Positions 1 through 8,322 of a DNA stretch of 64,000 nt are shown here, in pieces (within the stretch, counting starts at the first letter, position 1; every line of letters starts with the position of its first letter). The DNA comes from Corynebacterium sp. (GTDB lineage: Bacteria; Actinomycetota; Actinomycetes; Mycobacteriales; Mycobacteriaceae). The notes below the pieces were generated by a model. It was given only the letters and a program-made list of their open reading frames with translations, searched no databases and had not been told where the DNA came from. The position numbers and the translations under genes were made by a program. The stretch spans positions 10,119-74,118 of the forward strand of contig NZ_JASLIP010000028.1 of assembly GCF_030152825.1 (NCBI RefSeq), given 5' to 3'.

Positions 1-381
1 CCCGATGCGCACCACCCCGGGTGCTGCGCTCGGCAGCTCGCCAGCATGGATGTGATTCCACAGCGTGCCCGGATGCGGATGCTCCCGGTTCATACGAACC
101 AGCTGCTCGCGCCGGGCTTTCTTGACCGAATCGGACAGCGCGTCCAGATGCCGGTGGAACCCCCTACGGACCTCGTTGACGTCCGTGCTGGACTGGAACA
201 TCATCGCCATCGAACCCAGCATCATGAGCGGAAAGATGAACGTCATGGGCGAACGCCCTGCCCCGGACATCACCATCGCCGCGACCATCCCCAGCACCGC
301 GACCAGCATGATCGCGGGCATGAGTATGCGGACGAAGGGCTGTTTTTCCTTCGGCAAAGTTGGTGGTGATTGCGCTTTCAC
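1..381 (-). CDS. eccC: ESX secretion ATPase EccC, N-terminal part (truncated by window edge)
   Basis: Only the first 127 codons are present; the gene runs off the left edge. The GTG start at 381 follows an AGGGGG ribosome binding site. The translation starts VKAQSPPTLPKEKQPF and has two hydrophobic segments, about residues 18-38 and 44-62. A charged stretch and the motif HPHPGTLWNHIHAG follow. Two N-terminal membrane helices before FtsK/SpoIIIE-type ATPase domains are the EccC pattern; the ATPase domains lie outside the window. The gene is divergent from eccD and close to mycP and eccB, which supports the call. EccC is the membrane motor that recognises WXG100 (Esx) substrates. Confidence 0.8.
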   Translation of the reverse strand, partial: MKAQSPPTLPKEKQPFVRILMPAIMLVAVLGMVAAMVMSGAGRSPMTFIFPLMMLGSMAMMFQSSTDVNEVRRGFHRHLDALSDSVKKARREQLVRMNREHPHPGTLWNHIHAGELPSAAPGVVRIG

Positions 382-553
382 CGCGGTTTTCCCCCTTGTG
401 TTGAACCCCTCAACCGGCCAATCGCGCCCCTGCCCCCGCAGGTTGCTGGCACTCCCCCTACCCCGTGTGCCCAGCGCGAATGCGCCGCACGAGGTAGCTC
501 AATGGCCGTGTGCGCCTAAACATAGACCCCGGTGGAGACATCGCGTGGCGAAA

Positions 554-646
554 TCCCCCAATTTTCTACCCCCGTGTCCGCCCTACCCGCTATTGTTCTG
601 TTCAGTCCCGGCTGGGGTACACGGGTCGGGGCGAAAAATTGGGGGA
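554..646. promoter_or_regulatory. Paired 12-bp inverted repeat in the eccC/eccD divergent promoter region
   Basis: TCCCCCAATTTT at 554-565 has its exact reverse complement at 635-646, 69 bases apart, in the 283-bp gap between two divergent ESX genes. The right copy ends 18 bases before the eccD start. Two identical sites in opposite orientation could be operators for a shared regulator. No regulator is identified. Confidence 0.35.
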
Positions 647-664
647 AAATTTGAGGGGGATTTC

Positions 665-1843
665 TTGATTGCCATCAGCATTTTTGTGCCCAGCACGGGC
701 AAGGTGATTAACGCCGCGGTGGCGGATCACGTGCCGGTCGCTGAGCTGATTCCGCATCTCGTGGACCCGGAACCGGGCCAGTTGTGGGAGCTGCGCCGCG
801 CGGTCGGGGTGGTCGCGCCGGAGCAGTCGCTCGCAGAGGCCGGCATCCACGCGGGCGAGGCCTTGGCTTTGCACTGTCGCAAACCCGCCGAGCCACCCGC
901 CCCGCCGCTGGAGGCGGCGGATGAGTTATCCGGGGACGTCGGCACCAATTACGCGGCCTGGATCGTCGCTGCTGCCGTGGTGTTTCTCGCCTTCCGCGCG
1001 GCCCCGTTGTGGCATCCGTTGGATTTCCACGGTGCGTCCCATTTTGGTTTTTCCGACGCCGCCGCGGGCGGTGGGGTCGACCTCTCGGTGTTGTTGCCGT
1101 TGGTGTTTAGTGCTTTCGCTGCGGTGGCGGTGGCCGCGTTGAGCTTGTTTGATCGGCGCTTTGCGCCCGTGGCAGCGGCCCTGGGTTTTGCTGCCGGGTT
1201 GAATGTGAACGTGCTGGTTGGCTGCGTGGTCGCGGCGCTGTTGGTGTGGCGGCCAGGCCCGGTGCGGGTCGGCACGATCGCGGCTGCGGTATTGGCGGCG
1301 ATCAACTTCTGGCCGCCGATCACTGCGCTGGCCGCGGTGGTGCTGCTGATCTATTCCGGCCAGGTGGCGCTGGCGATCGCAAAGGTCGTGATCCCGCGCG
1401 TTCCGGCTGCGGGTGTGTTCCGCGATCCGGTGGCCAACGAGGCCGGCCCGGTGGTGCAGGTGCACTCCGCCCTGGTGGCGGCGGCGTGCGCTTGGTTGTT
1501 CGCCTCCGTGGTTCAGCTGGTGCCGTGGGGTGGGCCCGCGCCGTCAGTGTGGACGGTGCTGCTGGTGGTCTCGCTGGTCGTGGCCGCGCTGTCTGCCCGT
1601 GGTACTCGCCCCTTCCACGCCAATGCGCTGGCCGTGATGGCGGGTTGTTCGATCGTGTGGCTGGGCCATCAGGTGCCGTGGGGCGTGCTCGCATTGGTGC
1701 TGGTCGCCCTGCCGCTGGTGCAGATCTCCTCGCCCCGGGTGGGCCGGATCGTCGACGCCCTGGAGGCCGTGGCATTCTGCGCCGCAGTGCCGCTAACCCT
1801 GCATGGGGCGGGCGTGTTTGAGCTGATCAGGGGGCTCGGATGA
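665..1843 (+). CDS. eccD: ESX secretion integral membrane protein EccD
   Basis: 392 residues from a TTG at 665, which follows AGGGGGA by a few bases. An in-frame extension upstream has no comparable ribosome binding site. Residues 1-80 (LIAISIFVPSTGKVINAAV...) match the ubiquitin-like YukD-type cytosolic domain of EccD. From about residue 95 the protein is nearly all hydrophobic, with about ten to eleven predicted membrane helices ending at the C-terminus. EccD forms the membrane pore scaffold of the ESX core with EccB, EccC and EccE. The stop overlaps the mycP start as ATGA, so the two are translationally coupled. Confidence 0.85.
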   Translation: MIAISIFVPSTGKVINAAVADHVPVAELIPHLVDPEPGQLWELRRAVGVVAPEQSLAEAGIHAGEALALHCRKPAEPPAPPLEAADELSGDVGTNYAAWIVAAAVVFLAFRAAPLWHPLDFHGASHFGFSDAAAGGGVDLSVLLPLVFSAFAAVAVAALSLFDRRFAPVAAALGFAAGLNVNVLVGCVVAALLVWRPGPVRVGTIAAAVLAAINFWPPITALAAVVLLIYSGQVALAIAKVVIPRVPAAGVFRDPVANEAGPVVQVHSALVAAACAWLFASVVQLVPWGGPAPSVWTVLLVVSLVVAALSARGTRPFHANALAVMAGCSIVWLGHQVPWGVLALVLVALPLVQISSPRVGRIVDALEAVAFCAAVPLTLHGAGVFELIRGLG

Positions 1844-3183
1844 CTCCCCCACCAGCAGCTCCCGCACGCGGGAATATCAACCTCAACTGCCAAGAGCAGT
1901 CCCGCGACCCGGATGTGCATCTGCCTGCACCGGCATACCCGCACGACCTGGCCACCGGCCACGGCAGCACCATCATCGTGGTGGACACCGGCGTGGTCCT
2001 GCCGGGGGCGACCGGGGAACGGGATTCGTGCATTCTGCACGGCACCGCGGTGGCCACGACCGCCGCGCAGGCCGCGCCCGGCGCGCACATCCACAGCCTC
2101 CGGCACGCCTCTAGGCCCGACGCGGTGGAGGGCACCGTCGCGGAGCTGGTCACGGCTCTCGAGCAGGCGCGGAAGGTCAAGGCCAACCACAAGATCGTCA
2201 ACGTTTCGATGGTCACCTGCGAACCCGCCCCGGCGCTGAAGAAGGCGGTGCGCGAGCTCGTCGCCGACAACGCTCTGGTGGTCGCTCCCATCGGAAACAT
2301 TGGGCAGTGCGACGCCGGGACCCCAACGTTCCCGGCCTCCCTGCCAGGGGTGCTGTCCGTCGGGGCCGTGGAGAGCGAGACCGCGATGGGCGGTGGTGCG
2401 GGATCTGCCGGAGGCCCCACGGGGACGAGCACCGCTGGAGCCGGTACAGGACACGCTGCCGCGGGCGGGGGTTCTCCGGGCGACCAGCCTGCTCCGGCCG
2501 TGCTCAACAGCGGCCGGGTGCCTGCCGCCTACGGGCTGGCCGGGGTGCCCGCGGACATCTACGCGCCGGGAGGTCCGGTGGTCGCGCAGGTCGGCGATGC
2601 CCCGCCGGTGGTGGGCTCGCCGGAGCCCTTTATCGGCACGAGTTTCGCCGCCCCCGTGGTCAGCGGGGTGGCGGCGATGGTCTGGCAGCTGCGCCCGGAG
2701 CTCACCGCGGCAGAGGTGATGGGACTGCTGCAAAATACCGCCCAGCCGGGTGGTGCCGTCGAGGGCGCGGAGGGGCTGCAGACCGCGCAGGTCGTGGATC
2801 CTTCCGCTGCCCTGAGCCTGGCTCGTGAGCAGCAACGGGACCTCGCGGCACGCACAGAGGGGCAGAACGAGCATGGCGGCGCCGTGGAGCGCGCCCAGGT
2901 AGGCCTCCCCGGTAATCCCCATGCCAAAGGCCCCGGCCACGAGGCCGGGGCCCACGACGCGGCCGCTTCCGGCGCCCTCAATGCACCCGGCGGCGCCGCA
3001 GCCGACGTTCCCGTGGCCGTCACCGCCGCGCCCGTCGCCGAGCAGGTGACGGACTACAGGGTGCCGTTGGTGCTTTCTGCGGTGTTGGCGGTCGCGTTGG
3101 TGCTCGTGCTGGTCGCACGGGCATTCGCCTCGGAGAGCACCCCGCCCTCCGGCAGCCCGGAGATCACCCGCCAGGGCACCTGA
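1840..3183 (+). CDS. mycP: Mycosin-type subtilisin-like serine protease of the ESX locus, apparently without a signal peptide
   Basis: 447 residues. The catalytic triad is visible as Asp49 in IIVVDTGVV, His67 in CILHGTAVA and Ser268 in FIGTSFAAP. A C-terminal membrane helix (VPLVLSAVLAVALVLVLVA) lies near residues 408-426 after a Gly/Ala/Pro-rich linker. Mycosins normally have a Sec signal peptide and are extracytoplasmic, anchored by the C-terminal helix. Here the start is fixed by the ATGA overlap with eccD, and an in-frame stop at 1819-1821 leaves no room for an extension. The first 40 residues are Pro-rich and polar. The last 130 bp overlap the convergent eccB gene. Confidence 0.85.
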   Translation: MTPPPAAPARGNINLNCQEQSRDPDVHLPAPAYPHDLATGHGSTIIVVDTGVVLPGATGERDSCILHGTAVATTAAQAAPGAHIHSLRHASRPDAVEGTVAELVTALEQARKVKANHKIVNVSMVTCEPAPALKKAVRELVADNALVVAPIGNIGQCDAGTPTFPASLPGVLSVGAVESETAMGGGAGSAGGPTGTSTAGAGTGHAAAGGGSPGDQPAPAVLNSGRVPAAYGLAGVPADIYAPGGPVVAQVGDAPPVVGSPEPFIGTSFAAPVVSGVAAMVWQLRPELTAAEVMGLLQNTAQPGGAVEGAEGLQTAQVVDPSAALSLAREQQRDLAARTEGQNEHGGAVERAQVGLPGNPHAKGPGHEAGAHDAAASGALNAPGGAAADVPVAVTAAPVAEQVTDYRVPLVLSAVLAVALVLVLVARAFASESTPPSGSPEITRQGT

Positions 3184-4415
3184 GTGTGCTCGGTGAAGCC
3201 GAGGGCCGTGAGGTCCTCGGCTTTGCCCACCGTGAAGCGGGTGCCGGTGGCGTCGACAAGGAAGAAGCCACGCTCGGTGAGCAGGGCGCTGGTGCCCGCA
3301 GGTCCCGCGTAAGCCGCCCGGGGGCCCTGCGCCGCGGCCTCATTCGCGCCATCACCCGCGCCTTCATCCTTGCCGTCAGCACCGGTCCCATCAGCAGAAC
3401 CGTCACCCGCTCCATCACCGGCCCCGGCATGCTTCCCATCGCCTGCCCCGTCGCCGTCACCCGCCGGCTCCGCCAAGCCTTTCTCCCCCAGGCAGGTCTG
3501 TGCCGGGTGCGCCCAGGAGGCCTCCCGATCCGGCACGTTCGGCAGCAGGTCAATCGTCGGTTGCGCCATGACCGCGCCCAGCTCCGCGTCGAAGCTACCA
3601 CCCGGCGCCAGGGCCTCCACGTACTCCCGGCGCGGGCCGGTCACCTCCGAGACCCCTCCGCGCCCGACCAGGAACGCCCGGTCGCCGGCGTGCGCCACCG
3701 TCCCCGCCCGGTGGAAGGGCTCCTGCAACCCGGAAAGCCCACGCGGGATCAAGCTATCGGCCTGCTCATCGAAGCGGTTCAGCAGCTCCGGGGCCATCGG
3801 GATCTCCACCGCCCCGAGGGCACGCGCGGCCCCACCCTCAGCGAGGCTGCGCTTCGTGCCATCAATCAGCCACACCGCCTTGCCGGAGCGCACTACGCCC
3901 CGCTGGTAACTCTCCGCCTCACCGACGGCCCTGACCTGCAGCGTATCCGGCTTCCCCGCAGCCTCCGAGGTATCGCACACCAGCCACTGGCGCACCGGCG
4001 CCGGGTTCAGCCCCGGCACGTGCCCAATACCTACCGCGGGGCCCATCGGCGCTCCCCCATTGCCCTCCTGGATCAGCGCCGCGGTGGAGTTCTTCACTTC
4101 CACCGGCTGGCGCAAGACCAGCCGCGCGCTCGCCACGTTGCTGACCGGGTGGAAACCGTCCTCCAGACGAACATGAAGGCTGCCCTGCTCGTCGGCGACG
4201 AGGGCGGCGTCGTCAATGGAAGGAGCCGGCCGCAACAGCGAGAGCATCACCGCACCACCCGCGATCAGCGCGCTGAGCAGCAGCCCGACCCCGATGCTGC
4301 GGCGTTGGGCCCGCAGCGGGTCGTGGGCCATGCGCGGGTCGCCGATGACCAGCGCGAGCTCCAGCCTCCGGAGCAGAAAACGGTAGCCCGATACTTGCAG
4401 ACTTGTGGTGCGCAC
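3054..4415 (-). CDS. eccB: ESX secretion protein EccB
   Basis: 453 residues from a GTG at 4415 preceded by AGGGGGA. A longer reading frame exists upstream, but this start gives the conserved EccB opening, VRTTSLQVSGYRFLLRRLEL. One membrane helix is at residues 41-61 and a large extracytoplasmic domain follows. Two cysteines (WLVCDTSE and AQTCLGEKG) fit the conserved EccB disulfide. The second is followed by a low-complexity insert of about 45 residues built of Gly-Asp/Gly-Ala repeats. The C-terminal tail is Ser/Thr/Asn/Ala-rich and lies within the antisense overlap with mycP. EccB is a structural subunit of the ESX membrane complex. Confidence 0.87.
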   Translation of the reverse strand: MRTTSLQVSGYRFLLRRLELALVIGDPRMAHDPLRAQRRSIGVGLLLSALIAGGAVMLSLLRPAPSIDDAALVADEQGSLHVRLEDGFHPVSNVASARLVLRQPVEVKNSTAALIQEGNGGAPMGPAVGIGHVPGLNPAPVRQWLVCDTSEAAGKPDTLQVRAVGEAESYQRGVVRSGKAVWLIDGTKRSLAEGGAARALGAVEIPMAPELLNRFDEQADSLIPRGLSGLQEPFHRAGTVAHAGDRAFLVGRGGVSEVTGPRREYVEALAPGGSFDAELGAVMAQPTIDLLPNVPDREASWAHPAQTCLGEKGLAEPAGDGDGAGDGKHAGAGDGAGDGSADGTGADGKDEGAGDGANEAAAQGPRAAYAGPAGTSALLTERGFFLVDATGTRFTVGKAEDLTALGFTEHTQVPWRVISGLPEGGVLSEANARATSTSTNATANTAESTNGTL

Positions 4416-4619
4416 GATGTCCCCCTGAATTCTGTGCGTTGTCCCTGGTGTGCGGTGCCTAACGTGCGTTCCCCGCAGTCCTGCCACAGGAGCCACACCG
4501 CTGCCCTCCCCCGAGGGCGATTTCTTCAATCTAATGCGCGCGCGTATCCGCTGTGACAGAATTCGGGAGAATCAACAAGGGATGTGGGGCATCCCGGGGG
4601 ATACGCAGGGGGAATTCGC

Positions 4620-5699
4620 GTGTTTGTGGTGCATGTTTTGCTCATCGGGATCGTCGCCGCGCTGGCTACCGCGGGTGGTTGGTGGCTGTGGCGCGCTCGG
4701 GTCCGTCCGGAGGATCAGGCGCGGCAGGTGTGGCGGATCGCGCCCGCCCCGCACGACTTCTTCACCGCCCCGGAGCCGGTCACCGTGGGTGCTTCGCGCC
4801 TGGTCGCTGGCATGGGCGCGTCCGGCTCCGAGGTTTCTGGGGACGGCGCCAACGCCGCCCGCTTCGGCACCGTTTCTCACGCTTCCTCTTCTTCCATTGG
4901 GGACGTCAGCACGAGCGCCAGCGCGGTGGCCGGCCCACCGCTGCTGGTACACCAGCAGGACCTGGGCGGGGAGCTGCCCGCCCTGCTCACCGGGAATGTG
5001 GGCGCGACCTTCGCCTCGATCCCGGCGGAGTTCAGCGGGCGGGTGCCGTTCGCGGCTGCCGGCGCCGGGGTGGTGGCCTGGCCGGTCGATAGTGCCGCAC
5101 CGTCCAGCACATCAGGGCCCGAAGACGGTGCGCATTCCCTCAGCAGGGGCAGCGGTGCCAGCGATACCAACGCACAGCAGGAGTTCACCGACCCGGGGCC
5201 AACGTTCCGGGCGCTGCCTGCGCCCGGCTGGCTGCTGGGACTGAGTTCTTCGGGTAATCCGGTGCAGATTCAGCTCGTGCCGGGGTCCACCGTTCTTCTG
5301 CACGGGGCTGGCTCCGCCGAGCGCCTGCTGGAACGCCTGCCCGCCGACCTGCCCTGGGTTCAGGTTCTGCGCGCCGAGCTGCTCGACGCTCCGAACGGCA
5401 AAGCAGAGGCCACAAACACTCAGACCGCTGCCGGGGCTATGCACTCGGCGAAGGGGTCCCAAGGTCAGCCAACTACCGACACCCAGGGGCTCGGCGAGCG
5501 CTGGCGGGAGGCCTGGTCGCCGACCGTCTGCCGGGTGGTGTTGGCTTCCTCCACCGAGGAGGCCACTCGCCACGGCATCATCGCGGATCTGGTGATTGAT
5601 TCCCGTGGCACCGTGAGCCACCGTGGGCGCGAGGTCCGCTTCGATCCGATGCACCTGCCGAGCACCACCTCGCTCGAGCACGCGGAAGCTCCCCGCTAG
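4620..5699 (+). CDS. Single-pass membrane protein in the ESX locus (eccE-position gene)
   Basis: 359 residues from a GTG at 4620, which follows AGGGGGA, the same ribosome binding site style as eccB, eccC and eccD. An ATG at 4584 in frame has poor spacing. Residues 3-25 form one hydrophobic helix ending WWLWRARVRPEDQ; the rest is soluble and Ala/Gly/Ser-rich with no motif I recognise. Divergence from eccB and the overall layout suggest an ESX accessory or highly diverged EccE. EccE usually has two N-terminal helices and this has one, so the assignment rests on context only. Confidence 0.55.
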   Translation: MFVVHVLLIGIVAALATAGGWWLWRARVRPEDQARQVWRIAPAPHDFFTAPEPVTVGASRLVAGMGASGSEVSGDGANAARFGTVSHASSSSIGDVSTSASAVAGPPLLVHQQDLGGELPALLTGNVGATFASIPAEFSGRVPFAAAGAGVVAWPVDSAAPSSTSGPEDGAHSLSRGSGASDTNAQQEFTDPGPTFRALPAPGWLLGLSSSGNPVQIQLVPGSTVLLHGAGSAERLLERLPADLPWVQVLRAELLDAPNGKAEATNTQTAAGAMHSAKGSQGQPTTDTQGLGERWREAWSPTVCRVVLASSTEEATRHGIIADLVIDSRGTVSHRGREVRFDPMHLPSTTSLEHAEAPR

Positions 5700-5749
5700 C
5701 GACTCTGGAAAACGCGCCGCGCTATGCCACTATCAGCAAAAGCAATCCG

Positions 5750-6217
5750 CTAACCGCGAACAATCTTGGATTCGTTTCCCGGAGGGCACTCCCAGCCCAC
5801 GGGGCTAGGCATACCGAGCTCATCCACCAAAACTCGAAGAGCAGGGTCGGGACAATCCCGCACAGCCGCAGCTGTCTGAGTCTTCCGCCACTTCAGCCGC
5901 GCCTCAACCAGCCGATCTTCCCAATCTTTTTTCCTCGGAACTTTCAGCTTGAATTCTTGCCTCAGGGCTTCCAATACGTCTTCCAGGCTTGGGCGGAACC
6001 GGTGACCACCCGTAGGAAAGTGAAACCTCGACAAGGCGGGGTACGTCGAGATGAAGTTTTTAACCTTTTTATCGTTACTGGGATTGAGCTTCCTATGCAG
6101 CCCCAGAAGATGAGTCATCTCATCCCGATGGGCATGCACGTGGATATGAGAACTGGGGTAGCTCGACTTCCGTCGGTCGTCAACAAACTCATGTACCAGA
6201 GCGTCGAGCTTTTCGAT
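5750..6217 (-). CDS. Hypothetical protein, second gene of a low-GC two-gene module; start codon irregular
   Basis: The reading frame runs from the stop of the upstream small gene to 5750. The clearest ribosome binding site, GAGGGAGGGG, is followed five bases later by ATC at 6217 instead of ATG. From there the product is about 155 residues: IEKLDALVHEFVDDRRKSS..., a His-rich HIHVHAHRDEMTHLLGLH segment, then a basic helical stretch. A GTG at 6139 would give 129 residues but has no ribosome binding site. No family is recognised. Base composition is lower in GC than neighbours, which suggests transfer. It may be a gene with a rare ATC start or one inactivated by ATG to ATC. It shares the frame of the upstream gene across a TAG. 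Confidence 0.5.
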   Translation of the reverse strand: MEKLDALVHEFVDDRRKSSYPSSHIHVHAHRDEMTHLLGLHRKLNPSNDKKVKNFISTYPALSRFHFPTGGHRFRPSLEDVLEALRQEFKLKVPRKKDWEDRLVEARLKWRKTQTAAAVRDCPDPALRVLVDELGMPSPVGWECPPGNESKIVRG

Positions 6218-6265
6218 TGTTTCCCCTCCCTCGAAGCAACCCCTGCTTCGTCTTTTCCGCGTGCG

Positions 6266-6454
6266 CTACTCCAGGCCCAACAGCCACCGCAGCTCGGTGA
6301 TACGCTCCCACTTCGCGAACTCTCGCGGGGTCAGGTTGTAGCTATAGGCTCGGCTTTCGAACTCTGCGAGGTCTCCGCCCACAGAACTCTCCAGCTCGGC
6401 CAGCTCCTTCTCAGCAGCAGCCTTAGAGATTGGTTCCAACAGTGGTGCAGACAT
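6266..6454 (-). CDS. Small hypothetical protein, first gene of the low-GC module (antitoxin-like size)
   Basis: About 62 residues. GGGAGGG precedes two adjacent ATGs, 6457 and 6454; spacing favours 6454. The sequence is acidic and helical, with LLEPISKAAAEKELAELESS and the ending ITELRWLLGLE. No family is recognised with confidence. Small acidic protein first and basic protein second is a common layout for toxin-antitoxin or similar addiction pairs, but no toxin motif is visible in the partner. The pair lies between the ESX genes and truA and reads the same way as truA. Confidence 0.5.
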   Translation of the reverse strand: MSAPLLEPISKAAAEKELAELESSVGGDLAEFESRAYSYNLTPREFAKWERITELRWLLGLE

Positions 6455-6593
6455 CATGCCCTCCCTTCAATACTGATAGCCTTCACCGCCAGTATGCCCT
6501 CATGTGTGCGAAAAGACAGACAGTTCGCTGCTAGAATCAGCCCGCTAATCTGCTCAGCACGACGCATCCCCAGCCCCACGCCGTCCGAGCCCC

Positions 6594-7577
6594 CTACAGC
6601 TCGCGCACCGCCCGGGTCTCCGCGGCCCGCGCCGCCAGTTCCGAGGCGTCCGGGTAGTCCACGCCCACCAGGTTCAACCCCTCCGCCGGAGCCACCGGCA
6701 CCTGCGAACTACGCTCATCCATCTCCAGCAGCTCGGCGGTGAAACCCTCCGGGCGCTTGCCCTCCCCCACCGTCAGGCAGGCCCCCACAATCGAGCGCAC
6801 CATCGACCAGCAAAACGCATCCGCCACCACGTGCGCCTCATAAGTCTGCGGCTCCGAGGGCGTCGACACATCCTTCCAGGTGAACTCCTGCAGCTCACGG
6901 ATCGTCGTCGCCCCCTCACGAGCCTTGCAGTAGGCCGCGAAGTTATTCAGCCCCACCAGGGCATCCGCCGCGATCTGCACCTTCTCCAGGTCCACCGGCC
7001 GGCGCCATCGAGCGGTGTCCCGCACGCGCCGTGGCAGCGGCCCGCCCGGGGCCGTGCACACCCGATACACGTAGTGCCGCCGCAATGCAGAAAACCGTGC
7101 GTCGAAGCCTTCCGGAGCAGCCACCGCCGCGTTCAGGCGAATATCCTCCGGCAGCATCCGGCAGAGCCGCCGCACCAGATCCTCCGGCCGGGCCAGGCTG
7201 CGCTGCGTAAACGCCTCCGCCGGAATATCCGCGTGGCAGACCTGCCCATCGGCGTGCACGCCGGCATCCGTCCGCCCCGCCACGGTCAACTCCACAGGCG
7301 TGCGGCACACCAGCGAGAGCTTTTCCTCCAGCTCCCCCTGCACGGTCCGCAAGCCCCCCTTCTGCGCTGCCCATCCGTGGAAATCCGTCCCGTCGTAGGA
7401 GACGTCCATCCGCACCCGAACGGTCTCCCCGCCAGCGTCCGCGGCGTCGTTGACGACGTCACCCACCGCACCGTTAGCAGCGACGTCGACGTCCGCCCCC
7501 GTCACCTTCGTCCCAGTGCCAGTCGTCCCAGCCCCAGTCGTCGCGCCCCCCGCTGCCCCAGTTTCCGTTGAACTCAT
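6594..7577 (-). CDS. truA: tRNA pseudouridine(38-40) synthase TruA
   Basis: 327 residues. The catalytic Asp is in AGRTDAGVHADGQ, and MDVSYDGTDFHGW is the TruA N-terminal motif. It modifies U38-U40 in tRNA anticodon arms. The core starts only near residue 55; before it is a Gly/Ala/Thr/Val-rich low-complexity leader (TGAGTTGTGTKVTG) not usual in TruA. A shorter start within the leader is possible because the ATG at 7577 has only a weak GGGG upstream. The gene follows the rplQ terminator, and truA next to rplQ is typical of actinobacteria. Confidence 0.93.
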   Translation of the reverse strand: MSSTETGAAGGATTGAGTTGTGTKVTGADVDVAANGAVGDVVNDAADAGGETVRVRMDVSYDGTDFHGWAAQKGGLRTVQGELEEKLSLVCRTPVELTVAGRTDAGVHADGQVCHADIPAEAFTQRSLARPEDLVRRLCRMLPEDIRLNAAVAAPEGFDARFSALRRHYVYRVCTAPGGPLPRRVRDTARWRRPVDLEKVQIAADALVGLNNFAAYCKAREGATTIRELQEFTWKDVSTPSEPQTYEAHVVADAFCWSMVRSIVGACLTVGEGKRPEGFTAELLEMDERSSQVPVAPAEGLNLVGVDYPDASELAARAAETRAVREL

Positions 7578-7715
7578 GCCCCAAACCTACCCGGCGGGAT
7601 ACGTGCCTCCGAAACCCCGCCACCCACGCCTGCTCCCCGGCCGCGCCTGCTCCCCAAACCCGGCTAACCGCACCAGCCAGGCAATCCACGCCAGCCAAGC
7701 AACCCCGCCAATAGC

Positions 7716-7752
7716 AAAAGCCGGGCACCACGCTCGTGCGTAGTACCCGGCT
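7716..7752 (-). terminator. Intrinsic terminator after rplQ
   Basis: On the minus strand AGCCGGGTAC pairs with GTGCCCGGCT across a 14-base loop (one G-T pair), followed by TTTGC. It ends the alpha operon before truA. Confidence 0.75.
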
Positions 7753-7814
7753 CCCCGGCAGGCCCTCACGGAACCCACCGGCTGGAGAGATCGAAGGATC
7801 ACCTCAGCGGAGAA

Positions 7815-8276
7815 TTACTTCTCCTCTGCGGCCTCGTCCTTCTCCTCAGCAGCCTTCTTCTCCTCGGCCTTCTTGGATGCAGCAGCGCGGGTTGCACGCT
7901 CTGCCTCCTTGGAAGCCAGCTCCTCGGTCACCAGGGAGATCTGGGACATCGGAGCGTTGTCGCCCTTACGGTTCTCCAGCTTGATGATGCGGGTGTAACC
8001 GCCCTCACGGCCTTCGAACTTCGGGGCCAGCTCGGTGAACAGGTGGGACACGACGTCCTTGTTCGGGATGAGCTTCAGAACGTTGCGACGATCAGCCAGG
8101 GTGCCGTTCTTGGCCTTGGTGATGATCTTCTCAGCGTAGGGACGCAGGAGCTTCGCCTTGGCGTCCGTGGTTTTGATTGCGCCGTTCTCGAACAGCTGGG
8201 CTGCGAGATTGGACAGGATCTTCTTCTGGTGGGAAGCAGATCCGCCCAGACGGGCGCCCTTCTTAGGGGTTGGCAT
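7815..8276 (-). CDS. rplQ: 50S ribosomal protein L17
   Basis: 153 residues starting [23 protein letters not shown] (read in two parts: [23 protein letters not shown]), the L17 signature. The C-terminal 35 residues are an Ala/Glu/Lys-rich extension ([19 protein letters not shown]) typical of actinobacterial L17. It is the last gene of the alpha operon, 46 bases after rpoA. Confidence 0.97.
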   Translation of the reverse strand: MPTPKKGARLGGSASHQKKILSNLAAQLFENGAIKTTDAKAKLLRPYAEKIITKAKNGTLADRRNVLKLIPNKDVVSHLFTELAPKFEGREGGYTRIIKLENRKGDNAPMSQISLVTEELASKEAERATRAAASKKAEEKKAAEEKDEAAEEK

Positions 8277-8322
8277 GTCTTCTCCTCGAGTGGGTTAAAA
8301 GCTTTGAGCGCTTAAGTGCGAT

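Noticed and set aside
65..664. In-frame N-terminal extension of eccD by 200 codons
   Set aside because: It overlaps eccC on the opposite strand and lacks EccD similarity; TTG 665 has the proper ribosome binding site.
3340..3480. Short repeated DNA units that could suggest a CRISPR-like array
   Set aside because: They are in-frame Gly-Asp codon repeats inside eccB, without equal spacers.
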